Assembly: GCF_014196115.1 (NCBI RefSeq)
Contig: NZ_JACIDB010000001.1
Span: forward strand, 1,116,001 to 1,180,000
From: Sphingomonas aquatilis
GTDB taxonomy: Bacteria; Pseudomonadota; Alphaproteobacteria; Sphingomonadales; Sphingomonadaceae
Reading direction: 5' to 3'
DNA length: 64,000 nucleotides
Positions 55,642 through 64,000 of the stretch are shown one piece after another. Both the position numbers and the translations under genes were made by a program. The notes beneath the pieces are model-generated. The model did not search any database and was not told the DNA's origin. It saw only the letters and a program-made list of their open reading frames with translations. Numbering within the stretch: position 1 is the first letter of the stretch; each line of letters begins with the position of its first letter.

Positions 55642-56850
55642 ATGACCGCCACCGAAGCCCCTCTCGACCGGCTCGCGGACTTTCCCGCGATCCCCGTCGG
55701 CTGGGCGTATCTCGACACCGCCGCCACCGCGCAGAAGCCGCAACCTGTGCTCGACGCGATCGCGCGCGCCTATGGCGAGACCTATGCGACCGTCCACCGC
55801 GGCGTGTACCAGCGCTCCGCCGACATGACGCTGGCCTATGAGGCGGCGCGCCAGAAGGTCGCGCGCTTCATCGGCGCGACGACCCCCGACGAGATCGTCT
55901 TCGTCCGTGGCGCGACCGAAGGGATCAACCTCGTCGCGCAATGCTGGGCGGCGACGCAACTCAAGGCCGGCGACCGCATCCTGCTGTCGATGCTGGAGCA
56001 TCACAGCAACATCGTACCCTGGCAGATGGTCGCCGAACGCGTCGGCGCCGCGATCGACGTGCTGCCGCTGACGGACGACCATCGCATCGACCTCGACGCG
56101 ATGGAGCGCATGCTGACGCCGCAGCACAAGCTGGTCGCGTTGGCGCATGTCTCCAACGTCCTCGGCTCGGTGCTCGACGCCAAGCGCGCGACGGACCTCG
56201 CGCACGCCGTGGGTGCGAAAATCCTGCTCGACGGCTGCCAGGCGGTGCCGCGCGTCGCGGTCGATGTCGCTGCGATCGGCTGCGACTTCTATGTCTTCTC
56301 CGGTCACAAGCTCTACGGCCCGACCGGGATCGGCGTGCTGTGGGGCAAGGGCGATTTGCTCGCCGCTATGCAGCCCTATCAGGGTGGCGGATCGATGATC
56401 GATCGCGTTACCTTCGCCAAGACGACCTATGCGCCCCCGCCGGGCCGATTCGAGGCAGGCACCCCGCATATCGTCGGCGCGCTCGGCCTCGCCGCCGCGA
56501 TCGATTACGTCGAGGGCATCGGCCTCGCCGCGATCCACGCGCACGAAACCGCATTGGTCCGCGACGCGCGCGCGGCGCTGTCGTCGCTCAACTCTGTCCG
56601 GCTGTTCGGGCCGGAGGACAGCGCCGGCATCGTCAGTTTTGCGGTCCAGGGGGTGCATCCGCACGACGTCGGCACCATCTTGGACGAAGGCCGCGTGGCG
56701 ATCCGCGCCGGCCACCATTGTGCGCAGCCGTTGATGGAGGCGCTGGGCGTCGACGCGACCGCGCGGGCGAGCTTCGCGGTCTATAACGGCCCGCAGGATA
56801 TCGAGGCGCTGGTGAAGGGCGTCGAACGCGTAACGAGGATATTCGGATGA
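55642..56850 (+). CDS. sufS: Cysteine desulfurase SufS
   Basis: This 402-aa PLP enzyme takes sulfur from cysteine for cluster assembly. PLP-lysine lies in FSGHKLYGPTGIG, and the active cysteine lies in IRAGHHCAQPLM. VRGATEGINLVAQCW and LSMLEHHSNIVPWQM are family segments. The start at 55642 follows a GGAG and gives the typical beginning. Confidence 0.96.
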   Translation: MTATEAPLDRLADFPAIPVGWAYLDTAATAQKPQPVLDAIARAYGETYATVHRGVYQRSADMTLAYEAARQKVARFIGATTPDEIVFVRGATEGINLVAQCWAATQLKAGDRILLSMLEHHSNIVPWQMVAERVGAAIDVLPLTDDHRIDLDAMERMLTPQHKLVALAHVSNVLGSVLDAKRATDLAHAVGAKILLDGCQAVPRVAVDVAAIGCDFYVFSGHKLYGPTGIGVLWGKGDLLAAMQPYQGGGSMIDRVTFAKTTYAPPPGRFEAGTPHIVGALGLAAAIDYVEGIGLAAIHAHETALVRDARAALSSLNSVRLFGPEDSAGIVSFAVQGVHPHDVGTILDEGRVAIRAGHHCAQPLMEALGVDATARASFAVYNGPQDIEALVKGVERVTRIFG

Positions 56851-57299
56851 GCGATACGATCCGTATCGAAGAGGTGGACGCGGTAGAAACGCCGCCGCGC
56901 GCGCGCGTCGAAGACGCTGTCGAGCCGCGCCAGCGCGACTATCTGTCGGGCTTCCTCCAGCAGAAGCCGCAGGGCGATGCGCCCGGCGAGCCCGGCGGCG
57001 CGCTGTACGAAGGCGTGATCGACGCGCTGAAGGAAATCTACGATCCCGAAATCCCGGTCAACATCTACGACCTCGGCCTGATCTACGGCGTCGAGGTGAC
57101 GGCCGAAGGGCAGGCGGTGGTGACGATGACGCTCACCACGCCGCATTGCCCGGTCGCGGAGTCGATGCCGGCCGAGGTCGAGATGCGCGTCGCCGCGGTG
57201 CCGGGTATCGCCTTCGCCGACGTGAACCTCGTCTGGGATCCGCCGTGGGATCCGCAGAAGATGTCCGACGAGGCGAAACTCGAATTGGGGATGCTGTGA
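56847..57299 (+). CDS. SUF-associated DUF59 (SufT/PaaD-like) protein
   Basis: This 150-aa protein has a variable N-terminus and a DUF59 domain: KEIYDPEIPVNIYDLGLIYG, then MTLTTPHCPVAESMPAEVEM, with a cysteine expected to contact Fe-S clusters. It overlaps sufS by four bases and sufA by one. In suf operons this protein helps cluster maturation or transfer. Confidence 0.92.
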   Translation: MSDTIRIEEVDAVETPPRARVEDAVEPRQRDYLSGFLQQKPQGDAPGEPGGALYEGVIDALKEIYDPEIPVNIYDLGLIYGVEVTAEGQAVVTMTLTTPHCPVAESMPAEVEMRVAAVPGIAFADVNLVWDPPWDPQKMSDEAKLELGML

Positions 57300-57652
57300 T
57301 GGCCACCACGCTCCGTCAGCGCCCGGCGCCGCTGATCCTCACCCCATCGGCGGATGCGCGCATCGCCGACCTGATGGCGCGCGCGCCCGACGGCGCGATC
57401 GGCGTCAAGCTGTCGACGCCGCGCCGTGGCTGCTCGGGCCTCGCCTATTCGGTCGACTACGTCACCGAAGCCAAGCCCTTCGACGAGCGGATTGAGACGC
57501 CCGGCGGTACGCTGTTCGTCGATGGCGGGTCGATCCTGTACCTCGTCGGATCGACGATGGACTGGGTGGAGGACGATTTCACCGCCGGCTTCGTCTTCAA
57601 CAACCCTAACGCGAAGGGCGCGTGCGGCTGCGGCGAGAGCTTCACCGTCTGA
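57299..57652 (+). CDS. sufA: A-type Fe-S carrier (SufA/IscA family)
   Basis: This 117-aa carrier has the three cysteines of the family: PRRGCSGLAYS and KGACGCGESF near the C-terminus. It accepts clusters from SufBCD and passes them to enzymes. The ATG overlaps the upstream TGA (TGATG), so it is translated with the DUF59 gene; it is the last gene of the operon. Confidence 0.94.
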   Translation: MATTLRQRPAPLILTPSADARIADLMARAPDGAIGVKLSTPRRGCSGLAYSVDYVTEAKPFDERIETPGGTLFVDGGSILYLVGSTMDWVEDDFTAGFVFNNPNAKGACGCGESFTV

Positions 57653-57677
57653 GGCGCCACCCCGGGGGCGGCGCCTC
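57651..57677. terminator. Hairpin between convergent sufA and leuA
   Basis: GAGGCGCC accccgggggc GGCGCCTC is a perfect 8-bp stem overlapping the sufA stop codon. It separates convergent genes and may terminate both transcripts, although no U-run follows. Confidence 0.6.
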
Positions 57678-57685
57678 CTGGGGCT

Positions 57686-59344
57686 TCAGGCGCGGTTGGC
57701 GGCGCTGAGCACCGCGCGGACCGAGGCGGTGGCGATATCGGTATCAAGGCCGACGCCGAACACGGTCCGCCCGTCGGCGGTGCGGCATTCGACATAGGCC
57801 GCGGCCTGCGCATCGGCGCCATGGCCGATGGCATGCTCGCTGTAATCGACCACGTCGAGGTCAGGCCCCGTCGTCTCGCCGAGCGCCGCGATGACGCCGG
57901 AAATCAGGCCATTGCCGCGGCCGGAGATCGAGCGTTCCTCGCCATCCACCGCGACACGGCCGACGAACAGCCGATCCCCGGCACTGCCGCGCTCCTCGTA
58001 ATCGCGCAGCACGAACCGGTCGCCTTCGCGGGGCAGATAAGTCGCTTCGAACCGGCCCCAGATGTCGGCGGCGCCGAGTTCGCGGCTGGTTTCGTCGGCC
58101 AGCGCCTGAACATGGCGGCTGAAATCGGCCTGGAGGCGCTTGGGCAGCTTCAGCCCCTTGTCCTGTTCGATCACCCAGGCGACGCCGCCCTTGCCGGACT
58201 GCGAATTGACGCGGATCACCGCTTCGTAGCTGCGGCCAAGGTCGGCGGGGTCGATCGGCAGATAGGGGACTTCCCACGCCTCGTCGTTCTGCTGTTCGCG
58301 GGCCGCAAAGCCCTTCTTGATCGCGTCCTGATGGCTACCCGAAAAGGCGGTGAACACCAGCTCGCCAGCATAGGGGGTGCGGGGATGGACGGGAATGCGC
58401 GTCGCATATTCCACCGTCTTCACGATGGCATCGATGTCCGACAGGTCGAGCCGCGGGTCGACACCCTGCGTGTACATATTGAGCGCGACGGTCACCAGAT
58501 CGCAATTGCCGGTGCGCTCGCCATTGCCGAGCAGGCAGCCTTCGACGCGATCGGCGCCGGCCATCAGCCCCAGCTCCGCTGCGGCGACGCCGGTGCCGCG
58601 ATCGTTGTGGGTGTGGAGCGAGATCACCACCGCGTCGCGGTTCGGAATGTTGCGGCCGAACCATTCGATCTGGTCGGCGTAGACGTTGGGCGTCGCGCAC
58701 TCGACGGTGGCGGGCAGGTTGAAGATGATCGGCTTGTCGGCGGTGGGTCGCAGGACGTCCATCACCGCGGCGCACACCTCGACCGAGAAATCGAGTTCGG
58801 CGGTCGAAAAGGTTTCGGGGCTGTATTCGAACCGCCAGTCGGTGTCGGGGCGCTTGGCGGCCTCGTCACGCAGCACCTTCGCGCCTTCGATCGCGATCCG
58901 CTTCACCTCGTCGCGGGTCATGCCGAACACGATCTTGCGCCACGCCGGCGAGACGGCGTTGTAGAGGTGAACGATCGCCTGCTTCGCGCCGTCCAGCGAC
59001 GCGAAGCTCGTTTCGATCAGGTCGCGGCGCGACTGCGTGAGCACCTGCACGAACACGTCGTCGGGGATGCGATCGGTCTTCACCAGGCCGCTGATGAAGT
59101 CGAACTCGGTCGCACCGGCGCTCGGGAAGCCGACCTCGATTTCCTTGAGGCCGACCTTCACCAGCAGGTCGAAGAAGCGCGTCTTCTTTTCCGCGTCCAT
59201 CGGGTCGATCAGCGCCTGGTTGCCGTCGCGCAGGTCGGTCGACAGCCAGCGCGGCGCCTGGGTGATCACCCGCGACGGCCACTGCCGGTCGGCGAGGTCG
59301 ATGGTGGGGAAGGGGCGGTATTTGGTCGAAGGATCGCGAAGCAT
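57686..59344 (-). CDS. leuA: 2-isopropylmalate synthase, long type
   Basis: This 552-aa enzyme makes 2-isopropylmalate from 2-oxoisovalerate and acetyl-CoA, the first step of leucine synthesis. [20 protein letters not shown] and the [17 protein letters not shown] metal site are present. The N-terminus ([20 protein letters not shown]) and length match the long, fungal-like TIGR00970 type. The C-terminal regulatory domain (residues about 430-552) probably gives leucine feedback control. Confidence 0.96.
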   Translation of the reverse strand: MLRDPSTKYRPFPTIDLADRQWPSRVITQAPRWLSTDLRDGNQALIDPMDAEKKTRFFDLLVKVGLKEIEVGFPSAGATEFDFISGLVKTDRIPDDVFVQVLTQSRRDLIETSFASLDGAKQAIVHLYNAVSPAWRKIVFGMTRDEVKRIAIEGAKVLRDEAAKRPDTDWRFEYSPETFSTAELDFSVEVCAAVMDVLRPTADKPIIFNLPATVECATPNVYADQIEWFGRNIPNRDAVVISLHTHNDRGTGVAAAELGLMAGADRVEGCLLGNGERTGNCDLVTVALNMYTQGVDPRLDLSDIDAIVKTVEYATRIPVHPRTPYAGELVFTAFSGSHQDAIKKGFAAREQQNDEAWEVPYLPIDPADLGRSYEAVIRVNSQSGKGGVAWVIEQDKGLKLPKRLQADFSRHVQALADETSRELGAADIWGRFEATYLPREGDRFVLRDYEERGSAGDRLFVGRVAVDGEERSISGRGNGLISGVIAALGETTGPDLDVVDYSEHAIGHGADAQAAAYVECRTADGRTVFGVGLDTDIATASVRAVLSAANRA

Positions 59345-59580
59345 GGGGAGTCCCGTCGTCGGCCGCGCGCTGCTGGCGCGGCAAGGTGGCGCTGAAGCGT
59401 TATCCGGCCCTTAGGGGAGCATGCATGAGCAGTGGCCGCCCCTAAGGGCGGGTAAGTCGCAGGGTGGCGGCGGCGCTCATCATCACGGCTGCGTCATGAC
59501 GGAGCGCGGCAGCTTTGTCCACCCGCCAAACGGGTGGTGCGTGCGGAAAAGTTTCAGGCCATCCCGCGCGCACGACCATT
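59345..59580 (-). promoter_or_regulatory. leuA leader region with perfect hairpin and possible leader peptide
   Basis: A perfect 11-bp hairpin, GCCCTTAGGGG (59407-59417) and CCCCTAAGGGC (59439-59449), with a 21-nt loop, lies upstream of leuA. On the minus strand a 13-codon ORF at 59442-59483 (MMSAAATLRLTRP) ends with a TAG inside the hairpin arm. This is the layout of an attenuator, but only two leucine codons are present and no U-run follows, so it is tentative. Confidence 0.35.
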
Positions 59581-60189
59581 TTATTGCGCGGTGAAGGCGG
59601 CGTTGATGTCGAGCTTCACGTCGTCGGCGACGACGGGGAGCGCATAGCCGAGGCCGAAATCGCTGCGCTTGATCATCGCGGTGCCGCGGAAGCCGAAGTT
59701 TAGCTTCTTGCTCATCGGGTTGGTGCCCGCACCGACGAAGGTCGCATCGATCGTCACCGGCTTGGTGACGTTCTTGATCGTCAGGTTGCCGGTGATCTTC
59801 GCGCGATCGCCGTTGGCGACGACCGAGGTCGAAACGAAGCGCGCGGTCGGATAGGTGGCGGCGTCGAAGAAGTCCTTCGATTCCAGATGATGATTGAACT
59901 GTTCCGACGTGGTCGACAGCTTGTTGATCGCGAACGTGACGTCGAGCTTCGCCGCGGCGGGGCGCTTGGGATCGATGGTCAGCGAGCCGCCTTCCGCACC
60001 AAACTGGCCGGACAGCATACTGAAGCCCATGTGGTTGAGCGTCCACGTCACCTGCGTGTGCGCGGGATCGACGGCATAGGTGCCAGCGGTCACGGCGGCG
60101 GCGTTCGGCGAGCCGGGCAGGCCGGCGGGGGCCTGCGCGATGGCGGGCACGGCGGCAGCGGCCAGGACGGCGGCGAGGATCAGGCGCAT
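59581..60189 (-). CDS. YceI family periplasmic protein
   Basis: This 202-aa exported protein has a signal peptide (MRLILAAVLAAAAVPAIAQA) and the YceI lipocalin-like fold: YAVDPAHTQVTWTLNHMGFS, then GSLTIDPKRPAAAKLDVTFA, SKDFFDAATYPTARFVST and KSDFG-like MIKRSDFGLGYA. YceI proteins bind polyisoprenoids or similar lipids. The start at 60189 gives the signal peptide; the extension to 60354 is repeat-derived. Confidence 0.93.
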   Translation of the reverse strand: MRLILAAVLAAAAVPAIAQAPAGLPGSPNAAAVTAGTYAVDPAHTQVTWTLNHMGFSMLSGQFGAEGGSLTIDPKRPAAAKLDVTFAINKLSTTSEQFNHHLESKDFFDAATYPTARFVSTSVVANGDRAKITGNLTIKNVTKPVTIDATFVGAGTNPMSKKLNFGFRGTAMIKRSDFGLGYALPVVADDVKLDINAAFTAQ

Positions 60190-60293
60190 GTGGTGGGTCT
60201 CCCTGGGAACAATCGTTCCGGGTTTGACCATAACGCCGCGCAGGGGGAAAGTGCCGGTTCGGAAACGGTCGGTTGCGCGCTTGGCTGTCGTAG

Positions 60294-60437
60294 TCCTCCC
60301 CGCCAGGGGGAGGTGGCACGGCGAAGCCGTGACGGAGGGGGAGGGAAGCGACACGCCTCGGCTGGACGGGCGGCGCCGTCCTCCCCCTCCACCATTCGGC
60401 TGGCGCCGAACGGTCCCCCTCCCCCTGGCGGGGGAGG
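60294..60437. repeat. Dispersed CCTCCCC/GGGGAGG block
   Basis: CCTCCCCGCCAGGGGGAGG near 60295-60313 is repeated in inverted form near 60418-60437, with a second inner pair (CCTCCCCCTCCACC). It fills the gap between the YceI gene and ilvC. Confidence 0.7.
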
Positions 60438-60451
60438 ATTTACAGGATCGC

Positions 60452-61594
<1,143 letters not shown>

Positions 61595-62110
61595 TTACGC
61601 CGCCTCTTTGCCGCGGGCGATGGCGACGATACCGGTGCGGGCGACCTCGATCAGGCCGACTTCGCCCATCAGCTCGACGAACTTGTCGATCTTCTCGATC
61701 GATCCCGTCACCTCGAACACGAAGCTGGTCGTCGTCGCATCGACCACACGGGCGCGGTACACGTCGGCGAGGCGCAGCGCCTCGATCCGGTGATCGCCGC
61801 TACCCGCGACCTTCACCAGCGCGAGCTCGCGTTCGACGTGCGCGCCCTGCGCGGTGAGGTCGGTCACCTTGTGGACGGGCACCAGCCGATCAAGCTGGGC
61901 GATGATCTGTTCCATCGTGGCCGGCGAGGCGCTGGTAACGATGGTGATGCGGCTGACCGTCTTGTCGGCGGTGATCTCGCTGACCGTCAGGCTTTCGATA
62001 TTATAGCCGCGTGCGGTGAACAGGCCGGCGATCCGCGCGAGGATGCCCGGTTCGTTGTCGACGATGACCGCCAGCGTGTGGCGTTCGGTGGCTTCGGTCT
62101 TGATGTGCAA
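61595..62110 (-). CDS. ilvN: Acetolactate synthase small subunit
   Basis: This 171-aa regulatory subunit has an N-terminal ACT domain (TLAVIVDNEPGILARIAGLF, then RGYNIESLTVSEI), which binds valine for feedback control, and the conserved C-terminal domain. No ATG exists at the expected place; the likely start is TTG at 62110 (LHIKTEATERHT), with GGGGAGG at the right distance. That GGGGAGG is the arm of a dispersed repeat. It lies between ilvC and ilvB on the same strand. Confidence 0.93.
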   Translation of the reverse strand: MHIKTEATERHTLAVIVDNEPGILARIAGLFTARGYNIESLTVSEITADKTVSRITIVTSASPATMEQIIAQLDRLVPVHKVTDLTAQGAHVERELALVKVAGSGDHRIEALRLADVYRARVVDATTTSFVFEVTGSIEKIDKFVELMGEVGLIEVARTGIVAIARGKEAA

Positions 62111-62116
62111 GTCAAA

Positions 62117-62249
62117 TTCCTCCCCGGAACGGGGAGGGGGACCGCTCGCGTAGCGAGTGGTGGAGGGGGCCCTCCACCGGCGCCATCGCTTGCCGCACTC
62201 CCCCTCCACCATGCTCCGCATGGTCCCCCTCCCCGTGCCGGGGAGGAAT
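62117..62249. repeat. Dispersed repeat between ilvB and ilvN
   Basis: CCTCCCCGGAACGGGGAGG (62119-62137) and its counterpart CCCTCCCCGTGCCGGGGAGG near 62228-62247 enclose CTCGCGTAGCGAG-like sequence and CCCCCTCCACC copies. The arm nearest ilvN supplies its ribosome-binding site. Confidence 0.75.
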
Positions 62250-62255
62250 AAAGGG

Positions 62256-64000
62256 TCAAACCAGCGCTTTCGCCTCGTCGTCCATCGTGCCGCTGACCTC
62301 ATTGGCCTGCAGGATCATGTCGGTGTGCGCGGCGCCGCTCGGGATCATCGGGAAGCAATTGGCGAGCTTCGCGACGCGGCAGTCGACGATCACCGGGCCG
62401 TCGTGGTCGAGCATCGCCTGAATGCCGTCCTCCAGCTGGTCGCGGCGGTCGATCAAGATGCCCTTCCAGCCGTATGCCTCACCCAGTTTCACGAAATCGG
62501 GCAGGCTGTCCGAATAGCTTTCGGCATAGCGGCTTTCATAGGTCAGTTCCTGCCACTGGCGAACCATGCCCATATATTCGTTGTTGAGGATGAAGATCTT
62601 GACCGGCAGGCGATATTGCGTCGCCGTCGCCAGCTCCTGGATATTCATTTGGATGCTGGCTTCGCCCGCGATGTCGATGACCAAGGCATTGGGGTTGCCG
62701 AGCTGCGCGCCGATCGCGGCGGGAAGGCCATAGCCCATCGTACCGAGGCCGCCGCTGGTCAGCCACTTGTTGGGCTTTTCGAAGCCGAAATGCTGTGCCG
62801 CCCACATCTGATGCTGGCCAACCTCGGTCGTGATGATCGGATTGCGCGCGTGTGTCGCCTCCCACAAGACGCGGATCGCGCGCTGCGGCATGATGTCGCT
62901 GGCGGTTTCAGGGAAGTCGAGACAGCCGACCGCGCGCCAGCCGGCGATACGGCGCCACCAGTCGGTGGTGTCGGGCTTCGGATGCTGACGCGCCTTCCAG
63001 ATGCGGACCATGTCTTCCATCGCATGGCCGGCGTCGGCGATGACGGCGAGGTCGACGCGGACGTTCTTGTTCACGCTCGACCGATCGATATCGATATGGA
63101 CCTTGCGGCTGTTCGGGCTGAACGCGTCGAGGCGGCCGGTGACGCGGTCGTCGAAGCGGCTGCCGATCGCGATCACCAGATCGGCCTGGTTCATCGCCAT
63201 GTTCGCCTCGTAGGTCCCATGCATGCCGAGCATGCCGAGGAACTGCTGCGACGAGGCGGGGAAGGCGCCGAGACCCATCAGCGTCGAGGTGACCGGCGCG
63301 CCCGAGATGCGGGCGAGCTCGATCAGCAGCTGCGACGCCGCCGGACCCGAATTGATGACGCCGCCACCGGTGTAGAGAATCGGGCGCTCGGCGGCAGCGA
63401 GCATGTCGACGACCTGCTCGATCTCGCTCTGCGGCGCCTTGACGCGCGGACGATACGTCTTGTGCTGGATCGGGCCGGGCTTGGTGTAGCGCGCGGTCGC
63501 GACCTGGACGTCCTTGGGGATATCGACGACGACGGGGCCGGGGCGGCCGCTGGTCGCGATATGGAACGCCTCGTGGATCGTCGGGCCCAGCTTCGCCGGG
63601 TCCTTCACCAGATAATTGTGCTTGGTGCAGTGACGCGTGATACCGACCGTGTCGGCTTCCTGGAACGCATCGGTGCCGATCAGCCCGGTCGGAACCTGGC
63701 CGGTGATGACGACCATCGGGATCGAATCGAGCAAAGCATCGGTGATGCCGGTGACCGCGTTGGTCGCGCCGGGGCCGGAGGTGACGAGGACGACACCGGG
63801 CTTGCCGGTCGAGCGGGCATAGCCCTCCGCCGCATGCGTCGCCGCCTGTTCGTGGCGGACGAGGATGTGCTTGATCCGCGTGCCGTTGGCGTTCGCCCGG
63901 AACATCGCGTCATAGATCGGCAAGACCGCCCCGCCGGGGTAGCCGAACACGACCTCCACGCCGAGATCGCACAGCGCCTCGACCAGGATGTCTGCTCCGC
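62256..64000 (-). CDS. ilvB: Acetolactate synthase large subunit (5' end outside window)
   Basis: The frame runs past base 64000, so the first residues are missing. The enzyme joins two pyruvates, or pyruvate and 2-oxobutyrate, using ThDP. Visible are YPGGAVLPIYDAMF, the catalytic glutamate in VRHEQAATHAAEGYAR, GPGATNAVTGITDALLDS and the second ThDP motif VIDIAGEASIQMNIQELAT with FILNNEYMGMVRQWQ. The ThDP motif has GE instead of the common GD. Followed on the same strand by ilvN and ilvC. Confidence 0.96.
   Translation of the reverse strand, partial: GADILVEALCDLGVEVVFGYPGGAVLPIYDAMFRANANGTRIKHILVRHEQAATHAAEGYARSTGKPGVVLVTSGPGATNAVTGITDALLDSIPMVVITGQVPTGLIGTDAFQEADTVGITRHCTKHNYLVKDPAKLGPTIHEAFHIATSGRPGPVVVDIPKDVQVATARYTKPGPIQHKTYRPRVKAPQSEIEQVVDMLAAAERPILYTGGGVINSGPAASQLLIELARISGAPVTSTLMGLGAFPASSQQFLGMLGMHGTYEANMAMNQADLVIAIGSRFDDRVTGRLDAFSPNSRKVHIDIDRSSVNKNVRVDLAVIADAGHAMEDMVRIWKARQHPKPDTTDWWRRIAGWRAVGCLDFPETASDIMPQRAIRVLWEATHARNPIITTEVGQHQMWAAQHFGFEKPNKWLTSGGLGTMGYGLPAAIGAQLGNPNALVIDIAGEASIQMNIQELATATQYRLPVKIFILNNEYMGMVRQWQELTYESRYAESYSDSLPDFVKLGEAYGWKGILIDRRDQLEDGIQAMLDHDGPVIVDCRVAKLANCFPMIPSGAAHTDMILQANEVSGTMDDEAKALV

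Noticed and set aside
59483..60319. 278-codon frame over the YceI gene
   Set aside because: Shadow frame of the well-supported YceI gene.

Overview
The window looks like a piece of a high-GC alphaproteobacterial chromosome, most likely Sphingomonas or a close relative. This rests on base composition, the suf operon order (Rrf2 regulator, sufB, C, D, S, a DUF59 gene, sufA), the TIGR02300 protein, the DUF4230 and DUF4112 proteins, and many short palindromic intergenic repeats. These are judgements from reading the sequence; no database search was possible.

Region 1 (1-5.7 kb) is chromosomal. It holds the tail of a DUF4230 gene, the NAD-synthesis genes nadA and nadC with a tiny opposed ORF between them, a small membrane protein, a secreted RNase T2, a DUF4112 protein and a peptide-type ABC transporter substrate-binding lipoprotein.

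Region 2 (5682-27058) is a 21.3-kb element integrated in a tRNA-Leu(UAA) gene. A perfect 55-bp direct repeat marks both ends. The intact tRNA lies at the right end beside a tyrosine integrase, and a displaced 54-nt tRNA 3' fragment lies at the left end. The element carries: a three-gene leftward block with a 1653-aa multidomain (polyvalent) phage-type protein, headed by a small ribbon-helix-helix gene; a lipoprotein; an XRE-type repressor with palindromic operators; a rightward run of eight small genes, two of them with twin-arginine-like signals; a two-gene unit with a HEPN-like protein; about 1 kb of non-coding DNA rich in palindromes; an iteron-like array; a leftward 12-gene overlapping operon starting with an AlpA-like gene and including a CHC2/Toprim primase and a DUF3987 protein; and an RHH gene plus the integrase. 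I see no terminase, portal, capsid, tail or lysis gene. It is either a phage satellite-like element or a prophage that lost its structural genes.

Region 3 (27-47.9 kb) is chromosomal: ihfB, rpsA with a clear terminator, a lower-GC orphan gene, a TonB-dependent receptor, cmk, aroA, a TIGR02300 zinc-ribbon protein, a striking run of five hairpins, tRNA-Ala(GGC), a small PAS/chemoreceptor-type protein, a sorbosone-dehydrogenase-type enzyme, katG, an aspartyl beta-hydroxylase-type protein, an M16 peptidase, a DUF559 protein and a long-chain acyl-CoA ligase.

Region 4 (47.9-64 kb) holds gamma-glutamyltransferase, pyrD, the suf Fe-S assembly operon with an unlisted 41-codon membrane ORF coupled to sufC, and branched-chain amino acid genes on the minus strand: leuA, then (after a YceI gene) ilvC, ilvN and a partial ilvB. 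Dispersed palindromic repeats sit in nearly every gap here, and in places they appear to have entered coding or translation-initiation sequence (the end of sufD, the front of the DUF559 ORF, the ribosome-binding site of ilvN).
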